Below are positions 20,801 through 29,033 of a stretch of DNA of 64,000 nt, in pieces (positions within the stretch are counted from its first letter, which is position 1; each line of letters opens with the position of its first letter). Under the pieces are notes generated by a model. That model did not search any database. It worked only from the letters and a program-made list of their open reading frames with translations, and was not told the DNA's origin. The DNA is from Perkinsus marinus ATCC 50983 (lineage: Eukaryota; Perkinsozoa; Perkinsida; Perkinsidae), in assembly GCF_000006405.1 (NCBI RefSeq), contig NW_003216064.1, positions 101,926 through 165,925 on the forward strand, written 5' to 3'. The position numbers and the translations under genes were made by a program.

Positions 20801-23600
20801 AGCGAGACCCCCTCCTCCTATCCCGCTACCCCCGGTACCCTCTCATCAACCTGATCCTACTGACATCGACTTGCTCAAGCTCTATCTAGATGATGTGGTG
20901 GCCTCTGGAAATGATCGCCAACGCCTCATGGGCCTCCGTTCATTTACCCGTTACAAGTTCAGCAGACATGGACTCTATTGTAATCCGGAGAAGGATGATG
21001 ATAACTTAGACGACAAGACTACTCCGAGTGAAGGCCGTGAGGATACAACGGCACGTCATTTGGGATACAGCTATTTACCGGTATCAGACCATCTCGTAAT
21101 GGCCTATGGTACAGGTCGTGGCTCCTGTTTGTCATCGCTGCCATCAACGATTCTTACTAAAGCTCAGGCTGTGAGTATCCTTAGTGCTCTATTTGATCCC
21201 ATTGGATTGTGGAGTGAATGCAGCAATGGTGCTCGCATACTACTTCGGAAAATTGCTCAATCTAATGTGTGTTGGTCCCTGCCTATCCCCGATGAACTTG
21301 ATGCGGAGATTCGAGGTTGGAGAGACATTGCACTTGCCTGCAAGTACAACTTTCCTAGGCACTTGGATTTTGCCTCTGGCGGACTTGTTGGATTCTCTGA
21401 TAGCTCAGGTGAGCTGTGGTGCTGTGACGTTAGGGTAGCTTCTACTTCTGGTGTACAAGCTACTACTTTTAATCGGGTGATCTGTAAGTATGGCTATTGC
21501 GATGACCCGAAAGGTAGACCCCGAACTATTGTTCTGAAGGAGTTGGATGCCCTCGCTCGCCTATGTGACTTGCTTCAACATGTCGAGACGCTGGTGTCGT
21601 GTATGCCGATCGCCACGGCTATTAAGCCCCACTCAGTCACGCTATTTTGTGACTCGGAAATAGTTATTTGGAAGTTGTTGAACTACGGAAAGTCCAAGGG
21701 GTGTCTACCACGGTTTGAAGAGAACAGGCTTAAGAGGATCCACGACTACTTCACTGGGTCAAACCGCTATTGCAGAGTCTACCATATTAGTGGTGATGGT
21801 AACCCCTCGGACCGTCCGACGAGGCCTAATTCCGAGCCCATGCCTGACGCTGAGATCGACATCGCGGTTCAGAATGCTAAAACTAAGAACTTCGTGTTTG
21901 ATACATCAGCGGCCAAGCTCAACTCTCAGACCATTTTCAGTAAGAAGAGTAGGTCATCTCCTAAGAAGGTCCTCAATGTTGAGATCATTGATGATGCCGT
22001 TTTGCAAGCAGAGATATTACAGTCCCAAAAACTGGACGAGGAATGTCGGCATATTGTGAAAGCATTCGAGGGCCTCAAGGAGGATAAGGTGTCACAAGTG
22101 TCTAGAAGCCGGCAACTCCGAGACAAAGTGGTTGTGGATGGTATTGTGCGGCTCCGAACTCTAGACTGGTCTGATGAGAGTGCTCCTAAGATAGGTGGTT
22201 GTAAGTTTCTGATCCCCAACGGTGATAAGAAGCTTCAGTTGAAGATTCTTCGACGTTGTCACGATCTCAAGAAGCACTGCGGTGTCTCGGCATTTAAAAG
22301 GTATGTTGGTGCAAGATTCCACTGGAAGAAGCTCAAAGCTGACTGTAAGCACCATGTGGAGCACTGTCCGATCACAGACCGTGAGCGTACTCCCCAGAAT
22401 CTTAATAAAGCTTTTGGTGGCTCTGCAACTTGGCGTAGTGGATTTCGCCCAATGGAATGTTGGGGGATTGACATATGTGGACCTTTTCGAAGACTGGCTT
22501 CTGACGACGGTTGGTCCGACGACGACTCAATTTCGAGTCTCGATGGTGCTGATGTGGAGACCTATATCCTGACCGCCACTTGCATCGCTACGGGCTACCT
22601 TATGACTAGAACGATGCCCCGTAAGAGTACTGATGCGTGTACTAAGGCTCTATGCTCTATGATCGCTTCGGAAGACTACCCTTTCTGCATTGTGTCCGAT
22701 CAGGATAAGGCCTTCTGCTCGAGAGAGTTTCAGGCAACTTTGGCGAGCTTCCCGTTCAAGGTCCAACACCTCGTGGTACCAAGATTCTCACCTTGGTTAC
22801 GAGGATGGTACGAACGTCAGCACCAAGATTTTGTCAAGGCGCTCAGAGCTTCTATCAATCATGAGGTCCTACATCAAGAAGATTGGTCAGGAGTGGTGCA
22901 AAGCTGTACTCGTTCTCTCAATGTGACTCCATACTCGGATGTATCGCCTCTTGCTCCGTGGCATCTAATCAAGAGCTATCCTTCCAGGCATGATGTCACT
23001 GACCACGAGCATGCTGATGACTATAAGTCCAGGATGGGACTACTGTCTCCCAGATGGTATGAGGATCTGGGAAACCTGTATGGAGAACTTCGAGATCGAA
23101 GAGTTGTTACTCTGAAGGGATATCTGGATTTTTGGAGAGATCGTCGTGATGAGTTGTATCGGCGTGCCTTACTAGATCGAGGCTCTGACCATCGTGAAGC
23201 CTTCACCGACGGATGTACAGCTTATAGATGGGCGCCAAGAGGAGATAAGCTATCTTACCAATGGCACGGCCCCTATATCTTCCGAGGCTTTTCTGTGGAA
23301 AGTAAGGCGATGGGCATCATTGAAGATCCAAAGACGGGTACCAAAACTGTGGAGTCCATGCTCAATCTCAAGAAGTCCAATGCTGCTCCAGCGAGCTCCT
23401 GTTCGATTGATGATGGCCTACCTCCGTTCCCAGTTGGTACGAGGATCTCTATGCTCTTCACCGTGAACGGCTCAGATGAATTCTATGATGGTGTTGTCGA
23501 AAGAGTCAAGGATAATGGCCTATTGACGGTGTTATTTGATGATGGAGAGCGTTGTGACGATATCGACCCACATAAGGAAGGGGTGAAGATGATCCATTAA
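17829..23600 (+). CDS. BEL/Pao-like Gag-Pol polyprotein
   Basis: 1923 residues, no frameshift or stop between gag and pol. Approximate order by residue: gag region 1-390; cysteine/histidine zinc knuckles about 392-460 (CQRCLSHGHSTVFC, CRTCGMVQHEGHSTPC, CMRCSGSGHFARAC); aspartic protease near 534 (ALIDSGASHCFI); reverse transcriptase about 870-1060 with FYFSMDISKAFLSL and the catalytic YLDDVV near 1018; the A17/Pao-type segment AVSILSALFDPIGLW; RNase H-like segment near 1188 (GFSDSSGE, later LFCDSEIVIWKLL); integrase zinc finger near 1474 (RRCHDLKKHCG ... CKHHVEHC) and DDE core with Asp in WGIDICG, Asp in IVSDQDKAF and Glu in WYERQHQDF. The last 60 residues (FPVGTRISMLF ... VLFDDGERCDDIDP) resemble a Tudor-like fold. 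All key catalytic residues are present. The first 15 codons lie in the LTR. Confidence 0.93.
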   Translation: MPSDNHAEDENNQSAHSTGISSEVRQSPRLHPEGSLQPLLVEATSHIIDTNRKANKELFQALTNQIAETNKILSTQMSNLCNAMAQTMQTIQMMHPPPCESPHPQAPMAVEEDMKTEKTAMTAKLVSTTDDKAATKAKKTVDKADLSFLGDQKRGTANYWTGDNDGRSVVRLKTLVEAQHLYRFGNWAIKYFFCLRVLSPSIREVAALTVEGGNASSSFEEWHNALWSHLNKEYSASYTEEDSRKKLQALKMSMVRSDVDIVGAYDDYLQQFGLIRIEYLHEHVETTAADRARNSEELAHYFYQGLSDRVKGKLISVIGDSAIYKDLDSLKNITRNVCRVISKKAKSKMSSSTTSPIPIEDATTSRLLYSRPLRQSEVNIVESTLTNDHIKSCKCQRCLSHGHSTVFCPVAEMSYSRRRCRTCGMVQHEGHSTPCSSLSKGPITCMRCSGSGHFARACPVAEAKPMPAEQRKLIFDKINEKKVSVTTEISKPSQANLVSLSTSETRPSSSLTSIDVYLETLEAKIPYKQSALIDSGASHCFIHPDLIHRWKESGVSLKIRPTGYVASSSDASKDPIPIDTSVTVSVSFTQNSSSVVLKCYVYPDLSHQMLLSSSVLRDAGCLWFMLPGHADCMLLGDSAQEVRDILKGLGFQPKPLTGGTLAPDYLSLNCLNLRALQYDGFEDGWESTRRMMSYTLQLCDGIEGQSYAECYADEQEALRRCEQLASSEFPAKDRDLRHVIEDLDSVVTKCFDIHLQRDPVGAPDGRPVVRVPWKSDARPPVNGFQAMRCDRAIMRKLTTEKKEQFCEKVDEFISLGFCSPTSPAKSLAELESYLQDSRSDLERGAVPLPSVTGRFIRAFCVNDPVSVTTPIRVVLDARAENSFTFAFPVGKKDSPSSLEANLLYWRGGKFYFSMDISKAFLSLGIHPIDRPYCGMQGAGRTLQFNSVYFGAGWAPRALQESTDFLKVLWQDELRGDRLKIGAAIKYLPLDEARPPPPIPLPPVPSHQPDPTDIDLLKLYLDDVVASGNDRQRLMGLRSFTRYKFSRHGLYCNPEKDDDNLDDKTTPSEGREDTTARHLGYSYLPVSDHLVMAYGTGRGSCLSSLPSTILTKAQAVSILSALFDPIGLWSECSNGARILLRKIAQSNVCWSLPIPDELDAEIRGWRDIALACKYNFPRHLDFASGGLVGFSDSSGELWCCDVRVASTSGVQATTFNRVICKYGYCDDPKGRPRTIVLKELDALARLCDLLQHVETLVSCMPIATAIKPHSVTLFCDSEIVIWKLLNYGKSKGCLPRFEENRLKRIHDYFTGSNRYCRVYHISGDGNPSDRPTRPNSEPMPDAEIDIAVQNAKTKNFVFDTSAAKLNSQTIFSKKSRSSPKKVLNVEIIDDAVLQAEILQSQKLDEECRHIVKAFEGLKEDKVSQVSRSRQLRDKVVVDGIVRLRTLDWSDESAPKIGGCKFLIPNGDKKLQLKILRRCHDLKKHCGVSAFKRYVGARFHWKKLKADCKHHVEHCPITDRERTPQNLNKAFGGSATWRSGFRPMECWGIDICGPFRRLASDDGWSDDDSISSLDGADVETYILTATCIATGYLMTRTMPRKSTDACTKALCSMIASEDYPFCIVSDQDKAFCSREFQATLASFPFKVQHLVVPRFSPWLRGWYERQHQDFVKALRASINHEVLHQEDWSGVVQSCTRSLNVTPYSDVSPLAPWHLIKSYPSRHDVTDHEHADDYKSRMGLLSPRWYEDLGNLYGELRDRRVVTLKGYLDFWRDRRDELYRRALLDRGSDHREAFTDGCTAYRWAPRGDKLSYQWHGPYIFRGFSVESKAMGIIEDPKTGTKTVESMLNLKKSNAAPASSCSIDDGLPPFPVGTRISMLFTVNGSDEFYDGVVERVKDNGLLTVLFDDGERCDDIDPHKEGVKMIH

Positions 23601-23717
23601 CGATCATTAACTGATTTCTGTTGGTTCTAACCGGTGATCATTCATCGTCGCCAATTCATAATACACCATTGCTTATATTTTTATTCACGTATATATTGCA
23701 TTTGAGGCGCCGGGCAC

Positions 23718-23922
23718 TGTGCGGTACACCGCATTGTGTGCTGTGTGTTGCGTGCTGTCTACCCTGAAGCACCAGCACACAATCGGCCGTTACATAGCTC
23801 AGCAGTTGAGCTACAGAGTATATAGATAGATTTGATTTGATTTCCCACTCGAACCCCGTTGTTGAGCTTTGAACTATGCCCTCTGACAATCATGCGGAAG
23901 ACGAGAACAACCAGTCCGCACA
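23718..23922 (+). repeat. 3' LTR (205 bp)
   Basis: Identical to the 5' LTR over all 205 bases, including the start-codon region of the polyprotein. The bases just before it (TTGAGGCGCCGGGCAC) are not a clear polypurine tract. Confidence 0.95.
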
Positions 23923-24850
23923 GGGGTCGTCTGATTCGACATGTGTTTGAAGGCGTAGATGCACCCCTGGTGAGTGAAAAAAATCTTTGCAGAAATTCAT
24001 TCATAATGGTAGGTAGAATGTCAAATCATCCGATGGATCGGTATATAGGAGAGTCGAAATTTTCTCTACTCAGTCAATGACAAACTTAACAACTAAAGAC
24101 ATAACTAGCATTCCATGGTTTTAATGCAGCGCCCCTGAGCAAAATGAGCTCCACGCACGATGACCGCCACAGTGGTCGCGCCCGTGTTAGAGATAAGTTT
24201 AGTATGGGATCGGGTCGACTGCAGATGGAAGCTTTTGCGACCCCTGCCTCGGAAAAAAATACTGCTGAAGCTGATCAACTCTTCTGCGGTGAAGAGTCAT
24301 GAGGAAATCCACATACACTTGCTCTGAGCATTATGCTGTGCAAAAAAACAAACAATCTAACCGTCTGCACGCATGCACACCGTTAGCTGCACACTGTGCA
24401 GTGCACAGCTACTCTCAGCAAACGCGCGGTCGGCGTGGCACTCACAAACTGGGAGCTACAGTGGTTTTCCTGATTGTGAATACTTATCTAACCTCGATAC
24501 AGGACAATCTCGCATCAAGTAACGGATCAGAGACGAAAGCGTGTTTTGTGTCCACATTACAGAGCCAGCGATTCATACCGTCCACGCGCTGTGGACGTTG
24601 CACAACACTCTGTCTCTTTTTGGAAGGTCTTGATTTCACATATCCTGGTGAGTTAACTCGCCGCTGCGTTTCAATTCAAGATTGGGCAATGATCAGGTAG
24701 GGAGCCGGAGGAACGGACAGTCTTGGGAGCTGCCAGGAACGGGGGTTGCCTCAGTTTAGGATTTGCTTGGGAGGCTTTCTCAGGCTAATGCTAGAAGCTT
24801 GAGGAAGATGACTTGTGAAGTCTAAAGTAGGTTTCTTCTTTTAAGCATCA
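23923..24850. other. Spacer between LTR element and secreted gene 3
   Basis: No gene supported. It contains a compact palindromic cluster at 24385-24410 built on CTGCACACTGTGCAG followed by TGCACAGCT. The last part must contain the promoter of the gene at 24851. Confidence 0.5.
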
Positions 24851-25351
24851 ATGCGTTCAGCAATATTATTCTGTTGCGCGGTGATCGCACTATCCCTCTC
24901 CGGTTGTACTGACCGTGCAGTCATCGAGCAAGCCTCCTTACAAGACCAATCGTTTCTCGCACCGACTCGCAAGCCCATTGATGCCTCCATAAGTGAGCTC
25001 AATAGCAACTCGTCTTCATCCGGTGATGCTGCTGTGTGTGGTCGGGGTCCGAGCGGGGTGTACTACTTCGAGTATGAAGGCGTCATTGGTAGCGTGACTG
25101 TGAAGTCAAAGTCATTCTCGGTTAGTATACCTTCGGGTGATGTTCTCAGTGATATCGGCTACTACATGTACGACTGCACTGTATTCGTACCCGACTATAG
25201 TAATTACCAAGTAGTTGCTGCAGCGAACAGGCGCGGTACAACTACTGCTGAGTTGAATAAGGATCTCTCGATTACATACTCAGTGCGGGATGATACTTTC
25301 TCAGTGATCTACCCACCGACTACTTCTCTCAAGCTCACTAAGGGTCAGTGA
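24851..25351 (+). CDS. Secreted cysteine protein, family member 3 (divergent)
   Basis: Intronless, 166 residues. Signal peptide MRSAILFCCAVIALSLSGCT, ending in the same S(L)xGC pattern as its relatives, but the Thr-rich linker is replaced by a short Ser/Asn stretch. The C-terminal domain is recognisable: CGRGPSGVYYFEYEG, DIGYYMYDCTVFVPDYSNYQ, TTTAELNKDLSITYSVRDD. It ends LKLTKGQ and stop, lacking the terminal Cys found in all four relatives: the codon that is TGC elsewhere is TGA here, followed by TAA. PSGKYCG has also become PSGVYYF, so its second cysteine is gone too. Loss of both cysteines suggests loss of one conserved disulfide, or that this copy is drifting toward a pseudogene. The frame is otherwise intact. 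Confidence 0.75.
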   Translation: MRSAILFCCAVIALSLSGCTDRAVIEQASLQDQSFLAPTRKPIDASISELNSNSSSSGDAAVCGRGPSGVYYFEYEGVIGSVTVKSKSFSVSIPSGDVLSDIGYYMYDCTVFVPDYSNYQVVAAANRRGTTTAELNKDLSITYSVRDDTFSVIYPPTTSLKLTKGQ

Positions 25352-26945
25352 TAATTGAGGAAGCCATCTTCGATGAGGAAAGGTTTACTTACCATCTCGA
25401 TCATGAATATTGTCTTGTGTATAATGCTCCAGTCTCTACAATTGCTATCACTTCTAGTCTTCCTGATCTTTCTACTATCTGTGGGCCAGGGTGCTACCGT
25501 AAGAGCGCGCTCTCCCACCGTAGCCTTCTAATCTGTCGACTGAATTTCGGTCGTATTGTGATTACATAGTCGAAACGATCGTTATATATAAGGGAGCTCG
25601 TGTGGTGTTCATCAGTTTTAGCGGATTACGTGGGTGTGAGTCGTACTGTGTGGTCCCATTAACTGTGACTCTGCACTTGTTAGAGAATAGTCCATTCTGG
25701 TGTCATTGTGAGATTAAGATATATATCAGAGTAGATATAGTTGGGTGACTAGCAGCAGTTGTGACAATTCAGTTTCGCTTTAGCAGACATCAGAGTGACA
25801 TTGGTGTTGGTGACCATAATACTGTGGAATACTTGATTTGAGGCTAATCATATATGCCTCGATTCCCGAATGTGCCACTCATCGATCCATGTTATCATGT
25901 ATTGGATTGTGTACTACTATCTTCTTTCCATTTCTAGCCGGATATCCAGGCGATACTAGCAGTCTCTCGGGAGGTTGGTTTTTCGACCTCGGTGTAATCG
26001 TACGGTCCGGTCATATGTCATTGGTGTCTTACTATGTTAAGGACTTCTAGGTGTGTATTTGAGCGATGTGCTCTGCCGTCCTGATCAATTTCAGCCCCCT
26101 TATCTCGAGCAAAATGGCGTGTTTAGTTTGAGTGAGTTGATGCATCCGGAGGCTGAGCAATGTCCCTACTAATCGAGATCAATTAACTGGTCAGCTGATC
26201 TGTGGGTAGAGATCTGAAGCTCACACGATTGAGAACTGTCTCCGACGGCTCTGCTGAGAAATGAAGTAAAGCTGCTCATGGACAAAGATGATTCAGATCA
26301 GTACACACTCCATAGGATAATGAACACTGTGAACCGCGCGAACAGTTGCATCTTTAACGTTTCTCAGTGAAGCTTCCGTACAACTCCGAGCTACGTCCCC
26401 AGTGATGATACTGTAACTGACCTCTGAGTTCCCACGCCAGCTAAGACATTGGTATAAAGCCGATGAGCAAAAGCGAGAGATTCTTGCTCTTGATTTTTAT
26501 CCGAATTGGATGTCCTACTTTCAGTCCAAAAGGCCTGCTCGCTGCCTACTGAATTAGATCACGAGCTCTTTCAGCACCCTAGCTAGGCTTACGGTCGAAC
26601 TTGAATATCATTATCGGATTATTATCGGACTTTCCTATATACTTGAACCCCAGGTGTAGCGTCTTCTCGAGGTGTGGCAGGTGTACATAGCGTATGCGTG
26701 TATTCCTGTTACAAGCTTACCATCATTCGACCCGAGCCGCTGGGTATGAGCCGGAAATTGAGATTGTGTCGAGAAAGACCTGCCTATGATAGGCAGCCTA
26801 TCCGAGCTAAATCGAACCTCTGCTGTTATATTTGTCTCTGTGTTCAGATAGCTGGCGCGCAACACAAAGCTTGTCTTCTCTCAGTTCAGCTATACAGCGC
26901 TAACCCTACTAAGACAAGGAGTCTTGTCCAGTCTATTCTATAATC
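25352..26945. other. Long spacer, no gene seen
   Basis: About 1.6 kb with no domain-bearing ORF. A short GACAAG-GAGT-CTTGTC hairpin lies about 25 bp upstream of the ATG of secreted gene 4. Confidence 0.5.
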
Positions 26946-27434
26946 ATGAAGTTCATCGCCGTCGTTGCCAGTGCCGTCGTTGCTGTTTCCCTCACCGGAT
27001 GCAGTGATGATGATAGCACCACTACTTCTGCCCCTGCTACTACAGTGGCTCCTACCACCGGTTTCCTCCAGTCTACTACTAGTGCCCCAACTGGTTCTGT
27101 CACCTGTCAGGCGCCCAGTGGCAAGTATTGCGGTAGCTACATGGGTGAGCCCGCTGAAGTCACCATCGACAACGACAACTTCTCGATGAACCTCGCTGGT
27201 CAGATGTCCTGTGACGACGTCCCCTTCACTATGTCCTCTGACTGCTCCGAGCTTGTCCTCGACTCGACTAATCCCTCATACGAGGCTATGGCCAAGTCTG
27301 CTGAGATGCCAGCCCCATTGTTAGCTCAGATGATGTTGTGCGATTACAACTCTACTTCTGACGTCTTTACTCTTGACGTTACTCAGATTTGTGGTCACAG
27401 CCTGGACATGACTCCTGCTCAGTGCTCCAACTAA
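26946..27434 (+). CDS. Secreted cysteine protein, family member 4
   Basis: Intronless, 162 residues. Signal peptide MKFIAVVASAVVAVSLTGCS then DDDSTTT and a short Thr/Pro linker. The C-terminal domain starts VTCQAPSGKYCGSYMGEPAE, followed by VPFTMSSDCSELVLD, MPAPLLAQMMLCDYNSTSD and the end SLDMTPAQCSN. Compared with members 1 and 2 it has extra cysteines (MSCDD, LCDYN, QICGH) and no RPLVN segment, so it forms a subgroup with member 5. Function unknown; extracellular by signal peptide. Confidence 0.85.
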   Translation: MKFIAVVASAVVAVSLTGCSDDDSTTTSAPATTVAPTTGFLQSTTSAPTGSVTCQAPSGKYCGSYMGEPAEVTIDNDNFSMNLAGQMSCDDVPFTMSSDCSELVLDSTNPSYEAMAKSAEMPAPLLAQMMLCDYNSTSDVFTLDVTQICGHSLDMTPAQCSN

Positions 27435-27941
27435 AAGGTCAATCGGCTGTGGTCGATCCTTCTGCATCAGCAGTTGTTCTTCTGTTCTTCGTTCCTTCTG
27501 TTATCATTCCCAGTTAGCGTGTTCATCGCGCTTTGCAGTCACACCATTGTATATTCTATATTGACAGTTAATTTATTAACTTGCCGAGTGCAGTGCGAAG
27601 GGAGTGGTGTTTGTGGATGTACTGATTATCAGCTAGCTCTAAGGAAAGTAGGTTGTCACCTGTGCACAGTTGTGCCACAGGATGCTTTTGATCGCCGAGG
27701 TGTGATAGTGAGGTTGGTAAGGAGTAATCAGCTACATGTCACTGGCAATAAATCTCGATTTAACGTGATTAGAGTCTCTAATCACGCTAGATCGATTCAC
27801 CAAAATATTCTCTCAATATAAACAAGAGTTAGACACAACATCTCAACAGTTCTGCAGTGTCAACAGTGTAGGTGCGTTGATCCAATTCGTCTTAATCGCT
27901 ATAACGAGCGATGCGCAGTATGTGTCTCTGTCTAAGAAATC

Positions 27942-28220
27942 GTTCAGCTAAGCTTATGATGAAGATAGTCTACGTCGGCTGAGCAATCCCTTAGCTGAGC
28001 TTATGATGAAGATAGTCTACGTCGGCTAAGTAATCCCTTAGCTAAGCTTATGATGGAGATAGTCTACGTCGGCTAAGTAATCCCTTAGCTAAGCTTATGA
28101 TGGAGATAGTCTACGTCGGCTAAGTAATCCCTTAGCTAAGCTTATGATGGAGATAGTCTACGTCGGCTAAGAAATCCCTTAGCTGAGCTCATGATGAAGA
28201 TAGTCTACGTCGGCTAAGTA
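27942..28220. repeat. 47-bp minisatellite, about six copies
   Basis: Tandem unit beginning TTAGCTAAGCTTATGATG, containing GATAGTCTACGTCGGCTAAG and ending TAATCCC, repeated about six times with few substitutions (A/G changes and AATCCC-preceding variation). It lies between secreted genes 4 and 5, ending 252 bp upstream of gene 5. Each unit contains the palindromes TTAGCTAA and AAGCTT. The rest of 27435-28472 shows nothing else. Confidence 0.92.
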
Positions 28221-28472
28221 CAATCTGGCCTTGTAAGGCATTCTCCTGCAATTATATTCAGTGTAGTTTTATCTCACTGGGTAAATCACTAAAGCGCTGC
28301 TGCATGACACGATCCGTAGACAGACGCTGTGCTCGTCACAGGTTTCGAGTGGCCGTGAGTTACGGTCCGTAACCACACAAGAGACAAGTACATCACAAAG
28401 CTTGTCCCGGGCTAAGCTACCTCCCTAGCAGAAAAAAGTCTACTTTTCTCCCTAGTTTCTATCTCACGCGAC

Positions 28473-29033
28473 ATGAAGTTCATCACTGTCATTGCTAGTG
28501 CGGTCATTGCCGTCTCCCTCACCGGATGCAGCGATGATGATGGCACCACTACTGCCGCTCCTGCTGCGACTACCATCGCCCCTCAGGCGACCACCAAGTT
28601 CATGGAGCCCAACACCCCGTCTGAGAGTGCTACCACTACCTCCTCTAACAATGATCAACAGACCACCAAGTCGCCTTCCCAGACGACTACTGGTAGCTCT
28701 GGTTCCAACTGCAAGAAGCCGGAGGGTGAGTACTGTGGCTCTGCTATGGGCATGCCTGCTAGTGTCGAGCTCCACGATGACTCGTTCGATCTCGACGTTG
28801 CTGGTATGATCAACGCCGAAAACATCGGTTACACTATGGAGTCTGACTGCACTACTGTCGAGCCCGACTGGAACAATTCTGATCTCATCAAGCTAGCCGA
28901 ATCTTTGGGCATGAACACGCAGCAGTTGTCGGAGTTTATGAAGTGCAGCTATAACGCTAACACCAACGTCTTCCAGGTTGATATGGCTGGTGTGCTCAAT
29001 CTCAGCTTGTCCCCTGATCAGTGCAAGAACTAA
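28473..29033 (+). CDS. Secreted Thr/Ser-rich cysteine protein, family member 5
   Basis: Intronless, 186 residues. Signal peptide MKFITVIASAVIAVSLTGCS, then DDDGTTT and a Thr/Ser/Gln linker to about residue 78. The C-terminal domain begins CKKPEGEYCGSAMGMPASVE, continues IGYTMESDCTTVEPDWNNSD, GMNTQQLSEFMKCSYNANTN and closes LSLSPDQCKN. The signal peptide differs from member 4 by only two residues, while the domain is intermediate between member 4 (extra Cys in KCSYN, MGMPA block) and members 1 and 2 (YTME, EPDxNN). This supports tandem duplication and divergence within the cluster. Confidence 0.85.
   Translation: MKFITVIASAVIAVSLTGCSDDDGTTTAAPAATTIAPQATTKFMEPNTPSESATTTSSNNDQQTTKSPSQTTTGSSGSNCKKPEGEYCGSAMGMPASVELHDDSFDLDVAGMINAENIGYTMESDCTTVEPDWNNSDLIKLAESLGMNTQQLSEFMKCSYNANTNVFQVDMAGVLNLSLSPDQCKN

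Larger units (their letters stand above)
17671..23922 (+). mobile_element. Complete BEL/Pao-like LTR retrotransposon
   Basis: A 6252-bp element bounded by two identical 205-bp direct repeats (17671-17875 and 23718-23922). Each LTR begins TGTGCGG and ends CCGCACA, perfect 7-bp inverted termini with the TG...CA rule. The flanks show a GGGG on both sides (17667-17670 and 23923-23926), the probable 4-bp target-site duplication, though the left side is a five-G run. One uninterrupted ORF encodes gag, protease, reverse transcriptase, RNase H and integrase in that order. The RT/RNase H connection contains the ALFDPIGL block characteristic of the Pao/peptidase A17 lineage. Identical LTRs and an intact ORF point to a recent insertion. 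It sits between the two oppositely oriented halves of the secreted-gene cluster. Confidence 0.93.

Noticed and set aside
23656-24004. Short ORFs in the 3' LTR identical to those in the 5' LTR
   Set aside because: They are a consequence of the direct repeat, not separate genes.
14528-29033. Bacterial lipoproteins or bacterial contamination suggested by the LTGC lipobox-like motif
   Set aside because: Neighbouring genes have spliceosomal introns, and a eukaryotic retrotransposon is inserted in the cluster with target-site duplication. Five paralogues lie in the same contig.
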